NCBI RefSeq assembly: GCF_026343115.1
Contig: NZ_JAPEMC010000004.1
Span: 62,001-126,000, forward strand
Reading direction: 5' to 3'
Source: Streptomyces sp. NBC_00102
Lineage (GTDB): Bacteria > Actinomycetota > Actinomycetes > Streptomycetales > Streptomycetaceae
Length of the DNA stretch: 64,000 bases
Part shown: piece after piece, positions 16,840-24,816 of the stretch
Layout: each line of letters starts with the position of its first letter
How positions within the stretch are numbered: the stretch's first letter is position 1
Notes under the pieces: model-generated
What the model was told of the DNA's origin: nothing
The model's database searches: none
What the model saw: only the letters and a program-made list of their open reading frames with translations
Program-made: the position numbers and the translations under genes

Positions 16840-18189
16840 TCAGGGCCGCCCGACGCGTACCGTGATCGTCTTCGGCCGCTGGTACTCGTCCAGGGCGAGC
16901 ACGCTCAGATCGGTGCCGTGCCCCGAGGAACCCCGTCCGCCGTGCGGGAGTTCGGCCGTCTGTACCAGATGGCAGTTGACCCAGGCCTCGCCCGCGTCGA
17001 GCCGGGACGCCAGATCGATCCCCCGCTCCAGATCGCTCGTCCACACGCTGGACGCCAACGCCTGGGGCACGCTGTTGGCGAGGCTCAGCGCATCCTCGAC
17101 GGTGTCCGCCCGCTCGACGGTGAGCAGCGGGCCGAAGACCTCCTCGACGATCGCGGGGTCGGCCGGCGGCAGATCGGCGAGCACCCGTGCCGGGCGCCAG
17201 TGGCCGTTCTCCTCGCCCGGCGCAGCCCCGACCGTGCCGGTCACCTCGCGTCCCGCCTTCGAGGCCGAGACGATCCGGTCGTAACGGGCGGCCTGGTCCG
17301 CGTTGTTCAGCGGCCCGAAGTCCCGACCCGCGACCCGCTCGGACATCGCCGCGCCGAGCAGTGCGACCACGCTCTCGTAGTTCTCCGCCGGCGTGATCAC
17401 CCGCGCGGGCGCCGCGCAGCTCTGGCCGGCGTTGTACGTGGCCGCCCGCGCGAGTTCCGCGAAGGTCTGCGGAGGGGCGTCGGGGAGGACGATCGCCGGG
17501 GCGTTGCCGCCCAGTTCCAGGCTGACCCGGCGGATGCCCGCGCGGACAGCGACGTCCCGGCCCGCCTCCGGGCTGCCGGTGAACGCCACCATGTCGATTC
17601 CGGCCCCCACCAGCAGCCGCCCCGTCTCCCGGTCGCCCGGCAGTACTTGGAGCACCCCCTCGCCGAGTTCAGCGACCGCGTGGGCGGCGAGCAGCAGCAG
17701 GGAGTCCGGAGTGGTCTCGGCCGGTTTGACCACGACGGTGTTCCCGGCGGCCAGCGCGGGCGCACAGCGCCAGGCCGCCATCATCAGCGGGTAGTTCCAG
17801 GGCACCACCACACCGACCACACCGATCGGCTCCCACCGCACCCAGCTCTCGTGACCGGCGACCAGCGCGCCCGAGGCCGGTACGGTCCTGGTCCGCGCCG
17901 CCGTCGCGTAGAACCGGAAGAGGTCCGCCACCTGCGCGATCTCGCCCCGCGTCTCCGACTCCGGCTTGCCGGTCCCGGCGCGCTCGCACGCGGAGTACGC
18001 CGCCGCGTGCGCCTCGACCGACGCGGCCAGAGCGCCCAGGCGTTCGGCCCGCTCCCGGGGGGTGAGGGCGCTCCACCCGGGCAACGCGGCCCGGGCGGCC
18101 GACACCGCCCCGGCCACCTCCGGCTCCCGCGACACGGGCGCCGTGCCGCGCGCGAGGCCGGTCCGGGGATCGGTGAGGGTGCTCTTCAT
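16840..18189 (-). CDS. aldehyde dehydrogenase, aminobutyraldehyde type
   Basis: A 449-residue NAD(P)-dependent dehydrogenase from ATG 18189 with GGAGGT upstream. It has GVVVPWNYPLMMAAWR, VVVKPAETTPDS, FTGSPEAGR, the general base Glu225 in SLELGGNAP, and the nucleophile Cys258 in NAGQSCAAP. The end ELPHGGRGSSGHGTDLS resembles gamma-aminobutyraldehyde and betaine aldehyde dehydrogenases. It would oxidise an amino aldehyde to the acid. It lies 57 bp behind the asparagine-synthetase-like gene, as the last gene of the seven-gene array; whether it shares their transcript is inferred from spacing only. Confidence 0.9.
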   Translation of the reverse strand: MKSTLTDPRTGLARGTAPVSREPEVAGAVSAARAALPGWSALTPRERAERLGALAASVEAHAAAYSACERAGTGKPESETRGEIAQVADLFRFYATAARTRTVPASGALVAGHESWVRWEPIGVVGVVVPWNYPLMMAAWRCAPALAAGNTVVVKPAETTPDSLLLLAAHAVAELGEGVLQVLPGDRETGRLLVGAGIDMVAFTGSPEAGRDVAVRAGIRRVSLELGGNAPAIVLPDAPPQTFAELARAATYNAGQSCAAPARVITPAENYESVVALLGAAMSERVAGRDFGPLNNADQAARYDRIVSASKAGREVTGTVGAAPGEENGHWRPARVLADLPPADPAIVEEVFGPLLTVERADTVEDALSLANSVPQALASSVWTSDLERGIDLASRLDAGEAWVNCHLVQTAELPHGGRGSSGHGTDLSVLALDEYQRPKTITVRVGRP

Positions 18190-18246
18190 CGGTGGTACCT
18201 CCGGCGGTTCAGGGGGTCGTGCGGTGTCCGGAGCCCGGGCCGCCCG

Positions 18247-20022
18247 TCAGATGTCGTACGAACGGAGCCAGAGCTCCAGCGTGAGGACGAGCCAGAGCTT
18301 CCCGCCCTGGCGCGGCAGCAGGGTGCCCCCGCCCTTCAGCCAGGTACGGATGGTGTCGGTGCGGAACAGGCCCCGCTCCCGGGCCCCGCGCCCCAGCAGA
18401 AGGTCGTTGCCGAGGTCCCGCAGCGGCCCGGTCAGCCACTGCTGCACCGGCACTCTCATCCCGCTCTTGGGACGGTCCACGACGGTTCCGGGCAGCAGAT
18501 CGCGCACCGCTTCCTTGAGGATCCACTTCTCCACCGTGCCCCGGAGCTTGTACCCCGGGGGAGTGGCGAAGGCGTGGTCGACCACCCGGCGGTCGAAGAG
18601 CGGAGCGCGGCCCTCGATGCCCTGGGAGGAGGTCAGCCGCTCGACCTTGGTCAGGATGTGGTGGGCCCCCTTGGTCCGCAGGTTGCAGTGGAGCAGCTGG
18701 TTGAGGAGGCTCGCCATGCGGTACGGGCTGTCCGGGCCCGGCATCAGGTACGGCTCGACGAAGCGCTGCGGGCGGGGAGCGTCCGCCAGCGCGTCCAGCG
18801 CCTGCGGGGTCAGCAGCACCGGGAGGTCCGTCCAGCACTTGCGGTACGAGCGCAGATAGGCGGTGGCCCGGTCCTCGTCCCACGGCGCCCCGGGTTCCCG
18901 GTGCATCTCCTGGACCAGCATCGGGAGGTTCTTCGGTCCGCCGAAGACGGGGTCGCCGCCCTCGCCGTTGAGCACCACCGACGCCCCCTCGTCGGCCACC
19001 GCCTCCGCCAGCAGCAGATTGGGCACCGTCAGCGGGTCGCCCACCGGACTGTCGAGGAGCGAGGCCGCCTCCGCGAGCCGCGCGGCGACCGTCGTTCCGG
19101 ACACGTTCAGCACCCTGTGCCGGGTTCCGCAGTGCGCGGCGACGAGACCCGAATAGCCCAGTTCGTTCGGGAGTTCGTCGCCGAAGCTGATGGAGTAGGT
19201 GCGGACCGGACGGCTGTGCAGCTTCGACGCGAGCGCGGTGACCAGCGAACTGTCGATGCCCCCGGACAGCAGCACCGCCACCGGCTCCGCCGAGGGCAGC
19301 CGGCAGGCCACCGCGTCCTCCAACAGGGCCCGCAGCGCGAGGACATGGTCGTGCGGGTCGTCGGGGACGGTCCTGCCGAGCCGTTCCGCGGGCTCCCAGT
19401 GGACGGTTTCCGTCACCGAGCCGTCCGGCGACAGCCGCAGTATCCGGCCGGGCAGCACCTCCCGCACGCCCGTCAGCAGCGTCTCCTCGCCGGGCAGGTA
19501 GGCGAACGTCAGGAACGAGCGGACCGCCGCCAGGTCCAGGGACGTGTCCAGCGTCGGCCACCGGCGCAGCGCCCGCAGCGAGGAGGAGGCGGCCCACGCA
19601 CCGTCCGCCCGCGCGTAGAAGAGGGTGCGGGCGCCCACCTGGTCGCGTACGAGCACCAGGTCGGTACCGTCGAGCACCGCCAGCACGAACATGCCCTCGG
19701 CGAGCGCCACCCCCTTCGCGCCGAGCGACGCCCAGCAGCGCAGCAGCAGTTCGGCGTCCGGGCAGCGCACCGGTGCCGGAGTGCCGTTCTCCTCCAGCGC
19801 GTTCAGCAGCACCGGCCTGTTGTGGAGGGTGACCTCACCGGTCGCGGTGAGGCCGCACGCGGTGAACGGCCCCACCGCCGGGCCCGGTTCGCCCCGCAGC
19901 AGAGCCGCGTCCGCGCCGGGTACGGCGACCTCCCGCACCTCGCCACGGATCGCGCCCATCGCCCGGACATGGGCGCGGGCCCCGTCCGTCGTGGGTGCCA
20001 GACACACACAGAACCGCGCCAT
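18247..20022 (-). CDS. asparagine-synthetase-like amide ligase lacking the glutaminase cysteine
   Basis: A 591-residue protein from ATG 20022 behind GGAAGGGGAG. The N-terminal half keeps the class II amidotransferase fold (CPDAELLLRCWASLGAKG, GMFVLAVLDG, LVRDQVGARTLFYA) but begins MARFCVC instead of MCG, so the N-terminal nucleophile is absent. The C-terminal half has the PP-loop SGGIDSS at residues 253-259, GEGGDPVFGG and IEGRAPLFDRRVVDHA of the ATP-dependent synthetase domain. Beta-lactam and carbapenam synthetases have the same combination: ATP activation without glutamine-derived ammonia. It probably joins a carboxylate to another amine; the substrate is unknown. Confidence 0.85.
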   Translation of the reverse strand: MARFCVCLAPTTDGARAHVRAMGAIRGEVREVAVPGADAALLRGEPGPAVGPFTACGLTATGEVTLHNRPVLLNALEENGTPAPVRCPDAELLLRCWASLGAKGVALAEGMFVLAVLDGTDLVLVRDQVGARTLFYARADGAWAASSSLRALRRWPTLDTSLDLAAVRSFLTFAYLPGEETLLTGVREVLPGRILRLSPDGSVTETVHWEPAERLGRTVPDDPHDHVLALRALLEDAVACRLPSAEPVAVLLSGGIDSSLVTALASKLHSRPVRTYSISFGDELPNELGYSGLVAAHCGTRHRVLNVSGTTVAARLAEAASLLDSPVGDPLTVPNLLLAEAVADEGASVVLNGEGGDPVFGGPKNLPMLVQEMHREPGAPWDEDRATAYLRSYRKCWTDLPVLLTPQALDALADAPRPQRFVEPYLMPGPDSPYRMASLLNQLLHCNLRTKGAHHILTKVERLTSSQGIEGRAPLFDRRVVDHAFATPPGYKLRGTVEKWILKEAVRDLLPGTVVDRPKSGMRVPVQQWLTGPLRDLGNDLLLGRGARERGLFRTDTIRTWLKGGGTLLPRQGGKLWLVLTLELWLRSYDI

Positions 20023-20067
20023 CGACGGCTCCCCTTCCGCTCTGTTCCTCGCCGGCCCGTTCCTCGA

Positions 20068-20616
20068 TCAGCCGAAGTCGTCGTCGCTCCAGCCCCCGTC
20101 GTCCTCGTCGCCCCAGTCACCGTCCCACTCGTCGTCCCCGGAGCCGCCCGAGTCGCCGAAGTCGCTGGAACCGGCGCCTTCGCCGCCCGCGCCACCGTCC
20201 CTTCCGGACGCCTCTGCCTGGCGGCGCAGTTCCTCCTCCTCGTCGGGGGACAGGCTCAGCGGCGGCAACTGTGCTTCGGTGACGGCCAGGGCCGTCACCC
20301 CGACACCGGCGAGCAGCAGGCCCATCCGGCCGCCGAAGGACGTGCGGTTGACCGTGAGCGAGTCGCGCCCCCAGACGGTCCGCCCGTACCCGATGTCCCG
20401 GCCGTACGAGACGCCGCCGTTGGAGACGCGTTTGACGATGCGGTCGCCGAGGAGCTCGTCGGTGCCCGACGCCGATCTGTTGTCGTGCCAGCGCACCAGC
20501 CCCGGTACCGAGGGATCGCGCCGGCGCCATTCCTGCCGGCCGTCCTCGTAGGTGCGGTGCACACTGCCGTCCGCCAGCAGCTCGTCGCTGTAGCCGGTCT
20601 CTCTCGGCCTGATCAT
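20068..20616 (-). CDS. unknown protein with one hydrophobic segment and Gly/Asp-rich acidic tail
   Basis: A 182-residue protein from ATG 20616, 12 bp after the third Toprim-like gene. I do not recognise a family. The N-terminal 90 residues contain short beta-like motifs (DGSVHRTYEDGRQEWRRRDP and YGRDIGYGRTVWGRDSLT) that may be repeats. Around residues 95-115 is a weak hydrophobic segment (MGLLLAGVGVTALAVTE), and the last 45 residues are Gly, Asp, Ser and Trp (DDEWDGDWGDEDDGGW). Tight spacing ties it to the array, between the Toprim-like triplet and the amide ligase. Codon usage is normal for the window. Confidence 0.65.
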   Translation of the reverse strand: MIRPRETGYSDELLADGSVHRTYEDGRQEWRRRDPSVPGLVRWHDNRSASGTDELLGDRIVKRVSNGGVSYGRDIGYGRTVWGRDSLTVNRTSFGGRMGLLLAGVGVTALAVTEAQLPPLSLSPDEEEELRRQAEASGRDGGAGGEGAGSSDFGDSGGSGDDEWDGDWGDEDDGGWSDDDFG

Positions 20617-20628
20617 GGTCTGCGGTCC

Positions 20629-21570
20629 TCAGGGTCGTCCGGTCGAATCGGGCCAGGTCAAAAAACCCTTGGTGCGCAGGTCCCGCAGTCCGGCCCACAC
20701 GCCGGCGCGCGGTATCCGCGGTCCCCGGGTGAGACGCAGCACCCCGCGGACCAGCCGCTCGGGAGATACGGCGGCGACCTCGGCGAAACGGCCCCGGGCC
20801 AGCCACGCCGTCTCCTGCGGCCGGAGCGTTCCGGGGAGTCCGGCGAGTTCCGCCCCATGGACCGGTCCGCGCCCGGCCGGCAGCCGCATGGCCTGCGCAT
20901 GGCGCGGTACGAGCCCCAGGGAGGACACCCGCACGCCGGGAACCGGCCCGAGAGCCGCCCGGACCTGGCCGCGCAGGGCGATTCCCCGAGGGCTCGCGTC
21001 GTGGAGGACGTACACCGTCGCCCCACCCGCGCGCTCCAGGGCGCCGGTCAGCCCCGGGTCGAACGGCAGCGCCCCGGCCACCGCCAGGACCGGGCAGGCC
21101 GCTTCCAAATGGACGTGGTTGGCCAGCAGCATCCGGGCGATCCCACGGTCCTGGCAGACCAGGAGACGGGGCAGTCCGTAGGAGTAAAGGTCGGGTTCGC
21201 TCGCCCGCTCCGGGGCGCGCGACTCCTTCGGCGGAGGCGGAGGCGGCGGCAGCAGGCCCGGGACGGTGTCCCGCCCCCGGGCGTCCAGGGCACGGGTGAA
21301 CGACGGCAGCCGCAGATACGGCCGCGCGGTGCGCGGAACCCGGCTCAGCACGGTCAGCGAGGGATCGAGCACCCGGCAGGTCTCGAAATACAACTGCCGT
21401 TCGGTGAACCGGAGGCCGCCCTGTCCGGCTGCCCGCACGGCCGCGGCGTCGATCGCGGCGTGCAGGGCGGCGTCCAGCGCGCGGGCGAGCAGGCGGGCGC
21501 CGGGCACGCCGGGCCGGTCCCGGTCCTGGAGGGCGCGCGCCCCGGTGGCGGGAGGGCGTCGCGGTGTCAT
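20629..21570 (-). CDS. Toprim-like paralogue 3 (TopoVI-A/Spo11-like C-terminus, GFLTWP tail)
   Basis: A 313-residue protein from ATG 21570, overlapping the previous stop by ATGA, with AGGAG in place. It lacks the zinc ribbon and membrane helices of its two upstream paralogues. Shared blocks are GGLRFTERQLYFETCRVL (residues 51-68), LLVCQDRGIARML (136-148), VYVLHDASPRGIALR (186-200), VRVSSLGLVPR (213-223) and GFLTWPDSTGRP at the very end. The order E/D motif, DxD-like motif, LGL-P recalls the Toprim half of TopoVI-A/Spo11, but the second acidic position is Ser193 and a proline-rich linker (residues 105-114) interrupts. Possibly non-catalytic. Confidence 0.7.
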   Translation of the reverse strand: MTPRRPPATGARALQDRDRPGVPGARLLARALDAALHAAIDAAAVRAAGQGGLRFTERQLYFETCRVLDPSLTVLSRVPRTARPYLRLPSFTRALDARGRDTVPGLLPPPPPPPKESRAPERASEPDLYSYGLPRLLVCQDRGIARMLLANHVHLEAACPVLAVAGALPFDPGLTGALERAGGATVYVLHDASPRGIALRGQVRAALGPVPGVRVSSLGLVPRHAQAMRLPAGRGPVHGAELAGLPGTLRPQETAWLARGRFAEVAAVSPERLVRGVLRLTRGPRIPRAGVWAGLRDLRTKGFLTWPDSTGRP

Positions 21571-22757
21571 GAGGTGCTCCTGTCGTGCTTCCGGTCGCTG
21601 CGGGAACGGGTACCGGCTCCGGAGGGCAGTGGTTTCCCGACGGTGTCGGGCCAGGTGAGGAATCCCTGGGCGAGCGGGCTCCCGGGGAGGTACGGCGGCG
21701 GGGCGGGCGCCCTCACGGCGTGCTCGACGGCCTTGGTGACGGCCTCGGCGAGTACCGGGGGAGGCACCGCGGCGATCGGCCACCACCAGCCCTCGGCCAG
21801 CGCCTCGGCCTCCTGCTCGGGCACGCCTGCCACCGTGCGGAGCAGTTCCGCGTCCAGCCCCGTACCCGCGGAGAAGCGGCGGACGGCACGCCTGTTGCGG
21901 GAGACCGCCCCCGGCCGGAGCCCGGCGTCCACGACGGTCCGGCCGGGATGGGCCGCCCGGAGAACGGGTACGAGCAGGGTGCCCGCCGCGTCCGCGTCGT
22001 GCACCACCACGACCGGCAGACCGGTCCGGTGACCTGCCAGCAGCTCCAGAACCTCACGCACACGTCCGGGCCCGTCCGGGCCGCCGGTGCGCCCGGCCGC
22101 CTTGGTGGTCAGGAGGTTGTGCGGGCGGTCCGGCAGCCGGTTCTCCATGAGGAAGCGTGCGACGACCGGCTCCGTGCAGAGGACGACCACCTCCGGCGGC
22201 CCCGATCGCTCCTTGACCCCGCGCCGACGTGCGGCGGTGCCGGCCGCGCGGCGGTCGTCCACCACCCCCTCGGGCAGCCCGCCGTAGGTCGCCGTCCAGG
22301 CACCGTGCATCAGCGCACGGAACGTGCTTTCCGGCGGCTGCACCAGTGCGGACGCGGGCCGCTCCGGCCGGTGGCGCAGCGCCGCCGCGAGGACCAGCAC
22401 CACCGGGACGAGCCACAGGCAGACCGTCCCGAGCCCGCCCCGCGCCACTACGGCCCCCGCCACCAGCGCGGCGGAGAGCGGCAGCGCGACGGCCCAGCGC
22501 ACCCACGCCCGTATTCCGCGCCGGGGGGACGCCTCCGAGGACGGGTTGGACGACCGGCACGCGTACCAGAGCTGGGTCAGGGTGATCCTCAGCCGGCCGT
22601 CGCCGGTGGCCCGCTCGACGCGGCGTCGGATGCGCAGGTCGTGCATCCCCGCCCCGTCCGACCACGGATCGAGGGCGAAACGCCTTCCGCAGCGCACACA
22701 TGTGCCGCCGACGCGTTCCTTCCGGTTGATCCGCGTCTCGCAGCCCGGGCAGATCAC
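21567..22757 (-). CDS. Toprim-like paralogue 2: zinc ribbon, membrane helices, Toprim-like core, GFLTWP tail
   Basis: A 396-residue protein from GTG 22757 in a GTGA overlap with the upstream stop. A zinc ribbon (C3, C6, C20, C23) is followed by DLRIRRRVERATGDGRLRIT and TQLWYACRSS (41-70), two hydrophobic segments (about 86-128), YGGLPEGVVDD (158-168), VVVLCTEPVVARFL (190-203), VVVVHDADAAGTLL (249-262), DAGLRPG (277-283) and QGFLTWPDTVGKP (364-376). Glu196 and the pair Asp254/Asp256 fit the Glu and DxD metal-binding motifs of Toprim domains. No known family name comes to mind. Membrane anchoring of such a domain is unusual. Confidence 0.72.
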   Translation of the reverse strand: MICPGCETRINRKERVGGTCVRCGRRFALDPWSDGAGMHDLRIRRRVERATGDGRLRITLTQLWYACRSSNPSSEASPRRGIRAWVRWAVALPLSAALVAGAVVARGGLGTVCLWLVPVVLVLAAALRHRPERPASALVQPPESTFRALMHGAWTATYGGLPEGVVDDRRAAGTAARRRGVKERSGPPEVVVLCTEPVVARFLMENRLPDRPHNLLTTKAAGRTGGPDGPGRVREVLELLAGHRTGLPVVVVHDADAAGTLLVPVLRAAHPGRTVVDAGLRPGAVSRNRRAVRRFSAGTGLDAELLRTVAGVPEQEAEALAEGWWWPIAAVPPPVLAEAVTKAVEHAVRAPAPPPYLPGSPLAQGFLTWPDTVGKPLPSGAGTRSRSDRKHDRSTS

Positions 22758-23845
22758 TCTCCGCCCCCTTCCGCCGGGCCGGGGGAGGGCCAGGTCAGAA
22801 AGCCCAACTCGGCGGCCCCGGCGCGAGCGGTATCGGGGCGTCCGGTGGCCCTGGCCGCGCACCGCGTGACGGCGTCCAGCAGCCGGGCCGGAGGCAGCCC
22901 GACGAGCGGAAACCCCCAGCCGCGTCCCAGCCACTTCAGTTCCGCCTCGGTGAACGCGCCGAGAGCGGCGAGTTCCCGTCGCGCCGCGGCGTCGGGCCGG
23001 CGCCACCGGTCGCGTACCGGCACCGCATGGGCGAGGCCGCGGACCTTGCGGACGGGAAGTCCGGCGTCCACCACCCTGACCCGCGGAAGCGCCTCGCGGA
23101 CGCGCCGGGCGAGCAGGGCACCGTGCGCGTCGGCGTCGTGCAGCACGATCACCGGCCCCCGGGGCGCGAGGGCCGCGGCCTCGTCGAGGGTGCGGACGAG
23201 CGCGAGGCCGTAGTCGTCGGCCACCCCCTCGGCAGCGAGGAACGCGATGATCGACGGATCGGGACAGAGCAGGACACCCGGGGCCCCGGCGTCCCGGGGT
23301 GGCGCGGGGGCCACCGTCTTCCGCCGCGCGGGCCGGACGCTCTGCGGCTTCCACTCCCGTACGGGGTCGTCCACCATGCCCGTCGGCAGCTCGCCGTACA
23401 CCCTCAGCCACGGGGCGAGGACCCGGGAGCGGAAGGCGTCGCGGTCCACGGCCGGAACACCCCGGCCCACCCCGGTGCTGCGGGCGACGACCAAGGACAC
23501 CGACACCAGCGACAGAATCCCGCCGGCGACGACGGCCGGTACGAAGGGGATCACGACACCGGCCAGCAGGAGCCCGAAGCCCAGCACACCCGTCAGAGGG
23601 TTCCAGACCGCGCCGAGGCCGCTGGTCCGCAGCGAACGGCGGGACAGCGCGTACCAGAGCTGCCCGGGAGCGACCGCGAGCCGGCCGTCGGCCGACAGCG
23701 CGGCCATCGCGCGCCGCACCCGGAGGTCGCTCAGCTTGAGGGCGTTGGTCTTCGGGTCCAGCGCGTAGACGCGCCGGCAGTAGGCGCACCTGTTGCCGGG
23801 ACGTTCCTTGCGGAGCAGCTCGTGCTCGCAGTGCGGACAGATCAC
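22754..23845 (-). CDS. Toprim-like paralogue 1: zinc ribbon, membrane helices, Toprim-like core, GFLTWP tail
   Basis: A 363-residue protein from GTG 23845, in a GTGA overlap with the cupin stop. The zinc ribbon reads CPHC (3-6) and CAYC (20-23). Then come LKLSDLRVRRAMAALSADGR and GQLWYALSRR (61-70), membrane helices at about 84-122, YGELPTGMVDD (150-160), GVLLCPDPSIIAFL (190-203), VIVLHDADAHGALL (232-245), VRVVDAGLP (256-264) and LGFLTWP (347-353). The same blocks occur in the next two genes, so the three are paralogues. Asp196 takes the place of the usual Toprim Glu. The function is unknown; nucleic-acid binding is inferred from the fold resemblance only. Confidence 0.72.
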   Translation of the reverse strand: MICPHCEHELLRKERPGNRCAYCRRVYALDPKTNALKLSDLRVRRAMAALSADGRLAVAPGQLWYALSRRSLRTSGLGAVWNPLTGVLGFGLLLAGVVIPFVPAVVAGGILSLVSVSLVVARSTGVGRGVPAVDRDAFRSRVLAPWLRVYGELPTGMVDDPVREWKPQSVRPARRKTVAPAPPRDAGAPGVLLCPDPSIIAFLAAEGVADDYGLALVRTLDEAAALAPRGPVIVLHDADAHGALLARRVREALPRVRVVDAGLPVRKVRGLAHAVPVRDRWRRPDAAARRELAALGAFTEAELKWLGRGWGFPLVGLPPARLLDAVTRCAARATGRPDTARAGAAELGFLTWPSPGPAEGGGE

Positions 23846-24549
23846 GGGCGCGCCTCCAGGGCCGTCGCCACCCGGCGCAGCCGGTCCGCCAGACGCTCCC
23901 GGACCGTGGCCGGGGCGATGCCGTGCACCCGCTGGCGCTCCTCCACGGAGCGCAGGGCCGTCGCGAGGGCCCGGAAGTCGGTGGCGGCCGCCGTGGCGAG
24001 AGCGCCGCGCCCCTGGCGGGCAGCACCGCCGCGGGCGCGGCGCTCCGCCTCCGGGGCGGTGATCGCGTAGTCCTCGTGGTCGATGCCGTATCCCGTGTTC
24101 GCCGTCACGATGGTCAGCGGACGCTTCCCCCGGTTGGCGAAGGAGTGGGGCATCAACTCCGGAATGCGTATGAGCATCCCGGGCACGAGCGGTACCTCGG
24201 CGGTCCTCCCGCGCTCGACGTCCCAGAGCCCGCAAGAGGCGTGACCGAGGGACAGCACGTAGTGCTCGCCGCCGTGGGCGTGCGGGGTGAACGCGCTCCG
24301 GGGGCCGACCAGCCCGAGTTTCACCGTCGCGTTGGACGGCCGCTCCGGGGACGTCGCCGCGTCGCCCACCAGGTAGTGGGCGAACTGTCCGTCGTCGATG
24401 AAGGGAATCATCCCGCCGTCGGGGCCCAGCGGCCGGCAGCCGTCACGGTCGGCGACGACGACGGAACCGTCCGGGCGCACATGGTAAAGACGCACCCCGC
24501 GGGGCAGCAGCCCCCGCACCCGGTCCGGTATCTCCCCGCCCGTACCCAT
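23842..24549 (-). CDS. cupin-domain protein, first gene of the seven-gene array
   Basis: A 235-residue protein from ATG 24549 behind GGGGGAGG. The middle holds a single cupin barrel: SAFTPHAHGGEHYVLSLG gives the HxH...E metal motif 1, and IRIPELMPHSFANRGKRPL gives motif 2 with its His. The N-terminus (VRLYHVRPDGSVVVADRDG) and the helical C-terminus (SVEERQRVHGIAPATVRERL) are not recognised. It could be a metal-dependent enzyme or a ligand-binding sensor. Its stop overlaps the start of Toprim-like paralogue 1 by four bases, so the two are translationally coupled. Confidence 0.78.
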   Translation of the reverse strand: MGTGGEIPDRVRGLLPRGVRLYHVRPDGSVVVADRDGCRPLGPDGGMIPFIDDGQFAHYLVGDAATSPERPSNATVKLGLVGPRSAFTPHAHGGEHYVLSLGHASCGLWDVERGRTAEVPLVPGMLIRIPELMPHSFANRGKRPLTIVTANTGYGIDHEDYAITAPEAERRARGGAARQGRGALATAAATDFRALATALRSVEERQRVHGIAPATVRERLADRLRRVATALEARP

Positions 24550-24816
24550 CGCGCCTCCCCCTGCCCCGTGGCGCGCGGCGCGCGCGTCACGGGGGAATCG
24601 TAGGGCGGCAGGGGTCCCATGGGGGAGATACGGGAGCGTCTCTCCGGTGAAGTCCCGGTGAACGCGGAGGCGTACGGGACGGGCATGCGGCGTTGCCGGT
24701 GGCCGCCGGCCGCCCGAATGGCGGTGCCGCAGCCCGGCGCCTACCGTCGAACGGGTAACGCGTCCGGGCCCGTACACGGACCGTGGGCGCCGCCGTCGGC
24801 AGACATGGGTACTGAT

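Noticed and set aside
16690..22032. A 1780-codon plus-strand open frame
   Set aside because: It runs antisense through the dehydrogenase, amide ligase and Toprim-like genes. High GC at third positions removes stop codons on the opposite strand, and its translation is Arg/Gly/Pro-rich with no domain.
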